64,000 nucleotides of DNA, from the NCBI GenBank assembly GCA_005656395.1, contig SRSI01000010.1, positions 682,001 through 746,000 on the forward strand, given 5' to 3'. The position numbers and the translations under genes are program-made. This document shows positions 24,291-35,024 of the stretch, piece after piece; position 1 is the stretch's first letter; the number at the start of each line of letters is the position of its first letter. Source of the DNA: Strongyloides papillosus. Taxonomy: Eukaryota > Nematoda > Chromadorea > Rhabditida > Strongyloididae. Under the pieces are notes generated by a model, which did no database searches, was not told the origin of the DNA, and was given only the letters and a program-made list of their open reading frames with translations.

Positions 24291-25747
24291 AATATTTTTT
24301 ATTTATCATTGAAAAAGAACTGTTGAAAATTAGATTCATGTAATTTTTATTAAGGATCACTTTATTTGTATTTATAATTTTGGAATCCTTTATTTGCATT
24401 TCAAATTTTTTTTGGGTTTTTCTTGCCATCGGAATTCTGAATAATATTTTTATTTGTTTGCACATTATAAGATTTGTTTTTAAATGAAATATTTTACTAT
24501 AAAAGTGCATATTTTACAGGAAAATAAATGTTAGTTATAATAACATCTTAGTGTTTAATTTTTTATATCAATTTGAAATTAACAAATTTTATTTTTACAA
24601 AAGTTTGATACTTTTTATTTGGCAATGATTGTTCGGTCACGCAATGTTATAAATCATAATTCTGGAGATTTCTACAATTTTTCTAGTTGTTTTTCCTAAA
24701 TTAACTAATGTCAAAAATTCCTATACCAATCTAAAACTTCAATGCATTCTGATTTATAACTGGAAAATGTACCTAATTTCTTCAAAACATAATTGCTGAA
24801 GCGTATAAGTTAATTATTCTTATTAAATTAATTAAAGTTCAATTACTATATATCTTATTTATGTTACTCATTGATATAAATAATAAATATACGAGAAAAT
24901 TTTGTAGCTAATGTAAATTCAAAATTCATTTTCTTTAAACTTGATATATAAAATAATAATGATAAAAAAAGTGCAGTTCCATTTTATAAAGTGTTTCAAG
25001 ACTTCTAAATTTACAAACAAATAGAAGACGTAAGTAGTACTGACATTATGTAATAAAAGAACTTTTTCTACATCAGATATAATATTTGTATTACAGGAAT
25101 TTATAAGAATGAAATCTATGCTTAATTAATTAATTAATAGAAAATAAATTCTTACCAAATAACTATAATTTATTACTCTATTCAAAAAACATTTTAAAAA
25201 ATTGTCGATTTTAAAGTGTTGTAACTATATAAAAAAATACATGGGTAATTAAAGTTTTCATAAAGTTAATTGAAGATAAAATGAATAAAAAATTATAAAT
25301 ATTTTTTATAAATCGGACATACAAAACAACTTTTGGTTATGTCTAGTAAGGTAACACACGTTATCATCATTATACATTCATATATTAATGCTAACAAAAT
25401 GGGTTATTTACACATTATAGAAAAAATAGTTTCTTTTATAAACCTTTTTCAATTGTAACATTTCATTAAGATAAAAAATGTTTCCCATTTGTTGTTGTAT
25501 TTATATTCACTTAGTTTAATATTAAACCTTATTCATTCTTAATAATCAAAATACTAGTAAAAAATACAGAAAAAAAATTTTTAATTTACAAATTGGATAT
25601 ATCTACAAATACATAGAATTCCAAAGAAATCTACTAAGTATTGATACAATTAATAATTTCTAAATTAAAAAATAGTCTAAAAAAGATTTATATTTATTTA
25701 TAAACATTTTTAGAATATTTTAAACTTTTCATGAGTGTCTTAAAATA
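24291..25747. other. intergenic, 1.46 kb
   Basis: Tetraspanin 3' UTR with AATAAA at 24523-24528, then AT-rich DNA leading to the next plus-strand gene. A short TTAATTAATTAATTAA run near 25124 is simple sequence. Nothing else seen. Confidence 0.45.
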
Positions 25748-28259
25748 ATGATTGAAATATCTACTGAAAAACTAAATTTTGCAGATTTTTTTTCGTCTTA
25801 TGTAAGTTAGATTTATTTTTATTCTTTATGCTTTCATTTTTCTTATAGACATTTATTATTGGAATTTTTTTATTAATACTAGGTATTGCTTATTTTCATG
25901 CAACATGGTTAACAAGAAATGACCATTTCAATATTGATAAAATTGCATGGATTGTCGAAGAAATCTTTTTACCAACACGAACAATCGTTAGGGTATAATT
26001 ACTTATTCTAATCAATTGTATTATTTATAAAGTTGTTTTTAGGTCTTTCCATTAACTGAACGTCAAATGATAATTGCATCAACAAGCAATAGTTCACAAT
26101 ATTTTACTAATATTTTACGAGAAGACACCACTGGAATTAACATATCGATATTTCAAAATGATATATCAAATTTAAGAAAACATATTCTTGTTGTTTACGG
26201 ACCTAAAACTGGTGATAAAGATGAAAAATTATTAAAAAATTTACGTGATGTTGCTGGAAAAAAATTTTTTTTTTCGTTCCATAAAGACGATTCTATATAT
26301 AATATTTCATCGGGAATAGCAGAATTAACAAACTTTGCCTTTGCTTTACTTGTCACAAGTGCTATTAGTAAATTAAGAGATAATCGACCATCTCATAAAT
26401 CAACGATTTTTTCTTTTCCACGTGTTTTAAAATCGTGTGATTTAGAAAATGATGAAATAATTTATAGGCATAGTATTGAAACTAAATTTTTATCTGAAAG
26501 TGATTTACAGAAAAGTTATGTTAAAAGTTTTTTCAGTAAAAGGTTCCTTCACCAGATGATATCATTATATACAGAATGGATTCCAGATGGTCCAAACAGA
26601 GAAGATTTAGTTAGAAAATATAGAGAATTGGCCATTGAAAAATACTGTAAATATGCTATAAAAACACAATTTTTTGTATTTAAAATGCAAATCACTGAAT
26701 TATTAATTAGAAGATATCCAAATGTATTCGATGAAGAGGAAGGCAATTCTGCAGCTTTAAAATTAATTAATAATGTGACAAAAAATTTGCTCAGATGTAC
26801 ATTACATAACAATTCTAGAAAAACTTTAATTTATCGTATACCAGATACCATTTATAAACGATGCTATAAAAAAAAAGATAATATATTAGGTGAAGCAGTA
26901 ACATATACAACTTTTGAAGATGAAGATAAAATTATATTTAATGATACTAATGGTTTACAAAATCACGAAGAAGCGTGCGAAATATATTTAATTAATAGTA
27001 CTAATGATGTATTTAATCCTCAAATAATGGCTATTGATAATTCTATTTATGGAGACTTTTTAAAAATAAGACGTTTTACCAGTACACATCAAGACGACGA
27101 TATCGAAGATTCTCTTTTTCCGGGACCAGTTCTACAAGATACGTCCAGTTCTTTAAGACTATCAAGAATTGCAAGATTTTATGGGTTTATTAATGAGTCT
27201 GACAATGATTTAAATTATGAAAATAATTTGTATTTAGAAGCTCGGAGACAACTTGGCTTTCTAAATAATCAAGGAATATTAAATTTTTCTGGAAATATTG
27301 ATAATAGTAGCATTCATGTTGAAGAAAGTAGTTCAGAATCGAATCAATACGAAGATATTGCAATTCATTTTCGTGATCAACGAGGTTCTAATACATCTGA
27401 TTCTGACGAGGAAGATAATGAAAATAATGAATCAAATACACCATCAGAATTTTCATCAGAAGAAAATAACGACGAGGGAAATTTAAATGAAACAATCAAG
27501 TTAAAGTTTTTAAATGACGAAGAAAAAATTGTTCCTTTTACGAATTCCATGAAAGTTGGTGAATTTAAAAAAATACACTTTAAAGATGCTGTAAATCAGA
27601 AAAAAATGATTCGTCTTATTTTTTCAGGACAATTATGTCGTGACGACAACAAAAAACTAAGTTATTATGGTGTTAAAAATGGAAGCGTAGTACATGTACA
27701 TATTTCAAATTTTCCAGTGACAACAAATAATTCACCTACCCATGAAACTGACGTTCTAAATACAAATGAACAGTTCTTTAATGAAAATATTAGAAATTTT
27801 AATACCGATCAACAAAATTTACATTCTTTGACGAATAATATTGATAGTGAAGTTAGATTTTTTACACCTTCACTTCACGGTGTGGAAGAATACTTTATAA
27901 TTATCCTACAGACGGGTTTTAGATGGTTAAGAAGAGAGTCAGAAAATGAAAATATTTCACCTAATTCTCGATTTTATTTTTTATATACATGGTATATCAA
28001 TTTCTTAGATAGCATATTGCGGTATCTTGAAATATGGCGTATAGAAATTATCCGTCCTAGAATGCATCTTTCACTTGGAGAACATATAAGAAATAATTTT
28101 TCAATTTTGATAATATTTGTGATACTTCCACCGATAATTTATTTATTTAATACATCAGTAACAAGTTTGACCGTTGGAAGTGCTTTTATTACTTGTTTTG
28201 TTTTCTGTATTACTTTTATAATTTTAAAGTATATTTATAATTTTTTGATAACTTCTTAA
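25748..28259 (+). CDS. large TMUB-like ubiquitin-like membrane protein
   Basis: Three exons, 25748-25801, 25849-25992 and 26043-28259, both junctions in phase 0, give 804 residues. One membrane span lies at about 19-37 (TFIIGIFLLILGIAYFHA). A ubiquitin-like domain lies at about 550-621 (LKFLNDEEKIVPF, then MIRLIFSGQLCRDDNKKLSY, then NGSVVHVHIS), and two spans close the C-terminus (about 750-800). That order, and the LKFLND/RLIxxGQLxxDD block, match TMUB1/TMUB2, which work in ER-associated degradation and receptor trafficking. However, those proteins have only 250-320 residues. Here about 500 residues separate the first span from the Ubl. They include a folded-looking part (about 75-400, with helices such as DLVRKYRELAIEKYCKYAIK) that I do not recognise and an acidic disordered linker. 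The continuous single exon argues against an artefact of joining two genes. Confidence 0.72.
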
Positions 28260-29546
28260 ATAATCCTGTATTGATATGCATCAAATAAATGTTATTTTGG
28301 CTTATTATACAATTTTTTTTCTATACTATTGTTTTAATTTCGAAAAGCATTTATAGTGGTTTTAATTTTTTTATTATATCAAACGCTATTTATATATTTA
28401 TTAAAAAAAATTAACCAATAGGAATGTAAATAAATACATTTATCAATAAGAATTTTTTTTATTATTTTGAATTTACATAAGATCTGTTACATTATAAATG
28501 TTAATTATATTTATTAAAAATAGTATTATTAAACGCCTACGATAGTATAAATTAAAATAAATTTCAAGGTAAAAATATATATTTTATCTCAGCGTTTGTC
28601 TTTTGGAATTTGTGGATGTAGCATTCCTCATCATGTGGATGTCGATTCAAAGCAATGGAACAATGGTAAAACGATATTTAAATGATAATTATCTACCATG
28701 ATATTCACATGTGAGAGATATGGTTGTAAAGAAAATAGATTTTTGAATCATTTATTAGTAAAAATGATTTATAATTTTTGACACTAAATATTTTAACCAA
28801 CAATTATTTTTAAAAGTACAATGAAATTTAATATTAAAGCAAAATAAAGAAAAATTAAAAGAGGAAAAAGGTGTTATTAATAGTAAAGAATTATAAATAA
28901 TTACTTTTCAACGATCAAAATTACATATTATAATAAAGTTGCCTTATTAAAAATAAAAACAACATACTTTTTTATTGTGTTATACGTTTCAAAAAATTTT
29001 TAGATTCAAATTTTTTGCTTTAAAGAATGTTGTAATACCTAAGATTATCAAGTAGTTGTTTAAAAAAGTAAAATTTTATAATTTAACTAAAAATGTCGTT
29101 TTGTTTTATGATAACATAATATAGAATTGTATAATTAGTTTTTAACCTTATAAAATGTTTCTAGGACATGATTCTTTTTCAATTTCAGTATTGTGTAACA
29201 AAAAAAAGAAATAATAAAAAATTTTGTAAAAATAGGAGAGTAATTGGTATTATAGATGGTAATAAATTTTTTACAATTTATGATTAAAGGTCTTCTAAAA
29301 TTTTTGATCTTGATAGTAATTGTATTCCATCCATAAATACTTTTAAAATAATGAAATCATGTTTCTCTAGAGAGGCTAAACATTATACACTTAGTTTACT
29401 TATAAATAAATTATCATATTAAAAAAATTAAAAAAAAAACATAATAGTAATTGTATATATTTATGATCTTATATTATTTACATTTAGAAATCAACTTCTT
29501 TCGTTTAATATTTAATATATTTTAAGTCGTTAAAAAATTTAATAAA
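28260..29546. other. convergent intergenic, 1.29 kb
   Basis: Between the TMUB-like gene (+) and GILT (-). Mostly AT-rich. A locally GC-richer block at about 28564-28677 is described among the findings. Confidence 0.4.
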
Positions 29547-30174
29547 TTAACACCATGATGTATTTTCACAAATCTTTTGTTCCATTGAATAACTTCTATC
29601 AAAGAATCTTCCATTAACATAAACAGTTGGCCAAAGGTTAACCTGAGCTCTATGAGTGTTAATCATAGAATAATAGTTTAATGTTTCTCCAATTTGGGTT
29701 GAGGCACATTGCATTAATCGTTGTTGCGTTATTGGGGAAAGACGTGATAAACACCGTTGATGAGCTTCTTGAAGATTAGCTAACCCTTGAATACATGTAA
29801 CTAATCCGATATGTCGTTGTGGAAAATATGAGATAGCACAATTTTGAAGCCTATTAAGTTCACATTCTGTGGGACCGTGCATACAGCTACATGCCAATTG
29901 CTTTTTTTCATTAAAAACACATTGACCTTTACCATATGGGACAATCTAAAAAAAGATTTATTTTTTCTATAAATAAATATATCTTTTAAAATACCTGTAA
30001 ATTCATAATACCCGGTCTTGTAATATGGAATGGCCATAATTGTTCTCTCATTAATTTTGTACAATAAGGACATTGAGATTCAACAAAAATTGTAACATTT
30101 ACTTGTTGTGAAGATGTAAAAGTAAAGATTATAAATAGAATAATAGATGATAATATTGTGTTAAGTTTATTCAT
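29547..30174 (-). CDS. GILT-type lysosomal thiol reductase
   Basis: Gamma-interferon-inducible lysosomal thiol reductase family; reduces protein disulfides in lysosomes or outside the cell. Two exons, 29995-30174 and 29547-29945, are joined in phase 0 across a 49-nt intron, giving 192 residues. A signal peptide occupies residues 1-22 (MNKLNTILSSIILFIIFTFT). The thioredoxin-like active site is CPYC at 35-38. The family signature C-x-H-G-x2-E-C-x2-N-x4-C is complete at 81-96 (CMHGPTECELNRLQNC). The C-terminal part has the usual VNLWPTVYVNGRFF strand before the end. A nearer acceptor-like TATAG inside the intron would break frame, so the second TTTTTTTAG is used. Nematodes carry several GILT paralogues and I cannot say which this is. 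Confidence 0.94.
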
Positions 30175-32539
30175 TTTTATTCTAAATAAATGTTGTAAAA
30201 AGTAAAGATTGTTAGTTTTAAATATTGGCTTAAATAGTAATGACAAATAAATTCTTTATTGAATCTCAAGGTAATAGTATCTATTAAGAATGTTATTTAA
30301 ATAATCTTACGGCAATTAAATATCAAATGAATGCATAGTTGATATGTATAATTTAATATTTCCTTATCATAATTACAAAAATAGCATTATTATTACAACA
30401 ACTTTCAAACAGAAAGAAGTACAAGATTAAATAATTATAGTTTTGTTGATAAATCTATCAAATTTTTTTTTACAACTACTACCTACGCAAAATATAATAG
30501 GTTTATTAAAAGTACTCTTACAAAATATCAAAATATATCATATAATATTATTAAAAAGAACAGAAAATTGTCTATATTAATAATTACTAAAAAATGATGG
30601 GTTGTTAAAATCCTCAAAATAATAAAATAAAGCTAAAAGATATAGAAAGTTGCCTTGATGAATGTATATATTCATAACATAAAGCCATTTATTGATAGGC
30701 CTACAATTTATATAAGTATTTAAAACTAGATATCAGCAGAACAGCTTTTGTATTTTTAAAAGACATTTCCCAATGATTAAATGAATAATATTAACAATAA
30801 CACTTTTAATGGCGATAAATTTTTATAGATATATAAACAATTAGATGGAATAAATGGATTTTTAAAAGATAAATCATTAGAATTATCAATTTTTTGTAAC
30901 ACAAAAAATCATGATATCTTATTTTGATTTAGCAACTTGAATATAAAAAATTTGTAAAATATTCTATCAACATGTTATTAAAACATCAAAAGATTAAAAT
31001 CACCATGAATAATTTAAAGTAAAGTTACATATAAACTTTAATTTTATCCAATGAATCATTTTTACAATGAGCTTAGTTCCTTTTTAAATAAATCTTTAAT
31101 AATGGCTACTTTGCTTTTATTTTAAATATATTATTTGGTTTAAAATTTCGATAAAGATTTCACATTGAAATAACTTGTAATCCTGTTTATAAATTGTTCA
31201 ATGTTAAAATTTTAAGGATGGCGTAATTAATTTTTGTTTTTACTAAAGCAAGAAAAAAAGAAAAATGAGTGATTGTTAAAATAAAAAATCATGTTGAAAT
31301 AAATATTCCTGTTTCAAGATATATGTAAAATAATTATCAAGGTGGAATGTTGAAATTGAGTAAGTTACAACTTCTACAATATCTTTGGATGAGAAATCTT
31401 AAAATGCAACAATTATAAAAATAATTGAAAATTCTGTCGACTGGATTATTTTAATATTCCTCATCATTTTCATGATAAATGTAATTTTATGTAATAATTA
31501 TATGTTGAAATAGTAAGTTGTTTAAAAAGCAATAAATATGACCATAGTTTGTTATATAAAATAAGTAATATAACTAATAGGTGATATTAGTAATACAATT
31601 ATTTAAATGAAAACTTTATAAGTAACAAATGAACAAAATATATACTGTAACGGTATGCTACTTATAGACGATTAACTAAATATAATATTTAAATATATAC
31701 TTATTGTGATTCTAATAAATTTTAATTGATTTTCAGTTATGTTAATAAAAGACTTAAAGATTTTTCTTAATAACAATTAATTTAAAAGTGAAAGTCTATT
31801 TTTGACCTTTTAAACTAAAAGTGACGTAATATAAGGTAATTGTAAAATTCCTAAATATTTTAAAGTATAAAATTAATTTTTTCTAACCGCCAATAAACAA
31901 ACAACATAGCTTTTTAACCGATAGTAGTAATAAAATACACTTATTTGTAATAATGACATCCAATAAAATATACATAGATATAAAAAATTTTTTTTTTATT
32001 TATAGTTAAAAGATTACACAACACAGAGTAATATAATATATTTTAATTATTCAATACATCATCAAAACCACTTTCTCTGATCTATAAACATTTCGTAAGA
32101 ATTCTTATATCCGTTTAATGGTAATTGTCATAAAAATGTCCGCAATTGTTCAAATTTAAATAACATATTTAGTAATATTATTTCATCAACTTGTTGTATT
32201 AGAAAACAAAATAATATTTCGATTATCACATATTTTCCGAATTTCTCTTTTGAAATTAAAGTTTAGACAAAGGCAATCAAAAAGAAGATGCAGGTATTAA
32301 ATAAGAACTTATTGTCTAAAATTAACAAGATATTTATTGAAGAGACATATTTGTTCATCCAAAAAAGACAAATATCATTGGTTTTATAAAAACACAATAG
32401 TTTTTATTTAAGTTATATATATAAAATTATTTCATAAGTTTATTTATATAAATAACTTATTTTGTTTATATTATTATTTTTGAGAGAATATTCTTAATAC
32501 ACAACTATAATATTAAAAAATATTTATTTATTTTTTTTA
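30175..32539. other. intergenic, 2.4 kb
   Basis: AT-rich DNA upstream of GILT and downstream of the myosin light chain gene. I see no open frame, RNA gene or repeat worth calling. Confidence 0.4.
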
Positions 32540-33031
32540 TTAAAACATGTCAAAACATATTTCTCTGATAAAAGAATCTTTAGAAACGTATCCATCTTCA
32601 CTAATTAGTAAATATGAAAGAATTCCATCTATTTCCATGTTATCTAATTTTTCTCCATATGTTTGAAGCATTATACGAAGATCTGATATTTTTATTGAAC
32701 CTGTTCCTTCAGGATCTAATAAGTTCAATATGGGTTCTATTGTTTTAACAGGATTTCCAGTATTAACAACGTCTTTTTTTAATTCATTATATATTGGTAA
32801 AATAACATTTGCTCCGACACGTTCATCTATATAAATAAATATTTAACATCAAATATAGAAAATACCTGGATTATCTAATAAGTTTCCGAGTTGTTTATTG
32901 ACACTTTCATCAGATGGATACAATCCACATATTCTTAAGATTTTCCCAACATCTTTCACAAAAACACAATTATCTCCAACATTATCAAATGAATTTATAG
33001 CTTCACGTAAAATTTCTAAATCATCACTCAT
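32540..33031 (-). CDS. essential myosin light chain-like EF-hand protein
   Basis: Two exons, 32866-33031 and 32540-32826, are joined in phase 1 across a 39-nt intron, giving 150 residues, the normal size of an essential (alkali) myosin light chain. The spacing of four degenerate EF-hands fits. The first has lost its acidic ligands (SFDNVGDNCVFVKDVGKIL). ANVILPIYNELKK matches the family's central FLPIY-type segment. The third loop (DPEGTGSIKISDL) is the best preserved, and the fourth is ISEDGYVSKDSF. The sequence is more divergent than typical muscle MLC (few charged helix faces, extra Cys), so it may be a tissue-specific or fast-evolving paralogue. A calmodulin-like protein is less likely because of the lost ligands. 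Confidence 0.75.
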
Positions 33032-33981
33032 TTCGAGAATAATATTAAATGAAAATTTCTTTTCAAATTCTACATTTATAACATTTATAATCTATAAAAT
33101 TGTTTTAAAAAATAAATGAATAATAAAATGACATTTTATTTTCACATAAATAACAATTGCAAATATTATTAAACAAAACATTTGTTTTTATCATTTTTTT
33201 GTATCATACAGAACTTTTGAAATTTCTCATAAAAAGTATGACAAGTGAAATTATAAAACAATATAACTATGGAATTTTAACAAAGTCATATTCTAAATAA
33301 TCAAAAATTTGATAGATAATTACAAATTAGATTAAAGTGTAAATACGTTATTTGGTATATTTTTCTCTGCATAACTAAAAATTTTAAAAAAAAAATTTGT
33401 AATTTAACGATAAAAATGATGTTATTCAAAATAGTATTGTGTTTTTAATAATTAAAATAAAAAAATCGAAAGAACGAAAGTCTTCGTTTTCTGTTATTAA
33501 TGGTAATACAGATCAATTTACTATTCATAAAAAAATATTAATTTAATTAAAAAAACTATGTTATCACAACAATTGCTATTCTTTTGTAGTATAATTAAAC
33601 ATACTTTAATATCTAATTATTAAAAAAATATGTCTTTTCAGAAATATAGATTTTGTTTCTCAACAAATCTAAATATACACAATATTATTATAAAAGCTAT
33701 ATAAAATTTTCTCAGTTTTTAGCATAAAAGACTATATTAGAACTATGGTTTTTTAATAAACAATGTTTTATTTCTAAAGTAATTCAATGTTTTCATTATT
33801 TCCAAATTATTGCATATTATATAATTGATAAGTTAAATAGAAATATTTTGTAATTTAAAAATGAATAACATTTTAATTTAACTGTAATGTCATCATTATT
33901 CTATACAATATTTCTTCAATCTTTATTTGTAAATTAGTATTATATTTTGAAAATTTATATATATTTAAGTATATATAATAC

Positions 33982-34046
33982 CTAATTTATCAGTAAATGT
34001 AGAAAATCCAACAACACTGTGAAACAATAATGGCATTTGTGGTAAT
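33982..34046 (-). pseudogene. possible relic exon of NAD(P) transhydrogenase (NNT)
   Basis: A 65-nt frame, bounded by TTATTAG on its left (5') side and GTATTA on its right, reads LPQMPLLFHSVVGFSTFTDK. The block LPQM-x2-LFHS-x-VG resembles the membrane-domain motif of proton-translocating transhydrogenase (PQLVAAFHSLVGLAA in animals). No other NNT exon can be found on either side, and a transposase relic starts 66 nt upstream. The match is short and may be chance. Confidence 0.3.
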
Positions 34047-34111
34047 CTAATAAAAAATATATCAAATTCATTCACATATTATTCAAAATTTTGGATTGAA
34101 TAAATTTATTT

Positions 34112-34475
34112 AGAATACATTTTTCTGTGGATATTTTCATTTTTCACCCAATAAATTAGCTAGATAATTATTTAACATATTTCTAGCAGTTTATCGTGTT
34201 CTTTATTTGCTAACTTGCCGTTCCTTTGCACTATATAAACTTTTAGGTTATAAGCTTCATATTCAGAGTCCACAAAATTATATTTGTGACTAGATTTAAA
34301 GTAGCTAAAACCTTGAACCTCAAGCTTACGAAATTTGTAGAACCCTCAAACTATCAAAATGCATTATCAACCCCTCTCCAGTGAGTATCTTAATAATAGC
34401 CATCAATGTCTTGAAATCTCCATTTTACGTTGTCGTAATGAATGGTTCACCATTTTCACCACACATCTCATTAAA
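34112..34475 (-). mobile_element. degenerate Merlin/IS1016-type (ISXO2-like) transposase remnant
   Basis: Three consecutive pieces in two or more frames recreate the order of an IS1595/IS1016-type DDE transposase. First comes a stretch like GENGEPFITTT, then LIMHFDSLRVLQ at the place of the second catalytic Asp (usually SDxWxAY). Next, after a frameshift, is GFSYFKSSHKYNFVDSEYEA, matching the xVNHSxxFVDPxTGAHT core. Last, after another shift, is NNYLANLLGEK followed by KYPQKNVF, matching the LxxYLAEFMWRxKY end. Several stops and frameshifts show that it is dead. The GC content is above the surroundings. Terminal inverted repeats were not found. The likely source is a Merlin DNA transposon. 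Confidence 0.72.
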
Positions 34476-35024
34476 CGTTTACAGACATAATTTAGAGTAA
34501 TAAAGTTAAATATAACTATAGATATTTTATTTTTCAGCTTTTTCTACATATTAGTAAGAAAGTTTCATATTCTCATTCTAGAATACTTTAATTTATCATA
34601 CGATCATTTTTACAATGTTAGAAATCAAAATTACAAGTGGCTTAATTGTAATATAAATTACCAAAATGACCAGGGCGTGTTATCAGTTATTTATACTTTA
34701 AAAATAATTTAATTTCTTTCTTCACAATATCGATGTGAAACAGAATATTATCATTATTTAATGCTTTATTTTATCATATAATATTTTTTTACTAAAAATC
34801 AAATATAGAAAAGACCCTACCGAAATTAAAAAGTGCCAAACATTTTTATCTTCCATCTTATACATTGACAAAAAAGATATTATTACACAAAATTAGAATT
34901 CAAATAAAATTTAGTATAAAAATGTAACGACAAATACTTTCAAATAAACATTTACTTTAAAAAATAAAAAAATCAATACTAAAAGTGATTAGAATAAAAC
35001 ATCAGGGCCATTAAAAAGTTCATT

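Larger units (their letters stand above)
33032..35024. other. intergenic, 2.0 kb, holds gene and transposon relics
   Basis: AT-rich except for 33982-34475, where two decayed protein-coding remnants are visible and annotated separately. Confidence 0.5.

Noticed and set aside
28589..28634. possible box C/D snoRNA on the minus strand (ATGATGA and CTGA)
   Set aside because: Only about 45 nt between box ends, no terminal stem and no rRNA guide recognised.
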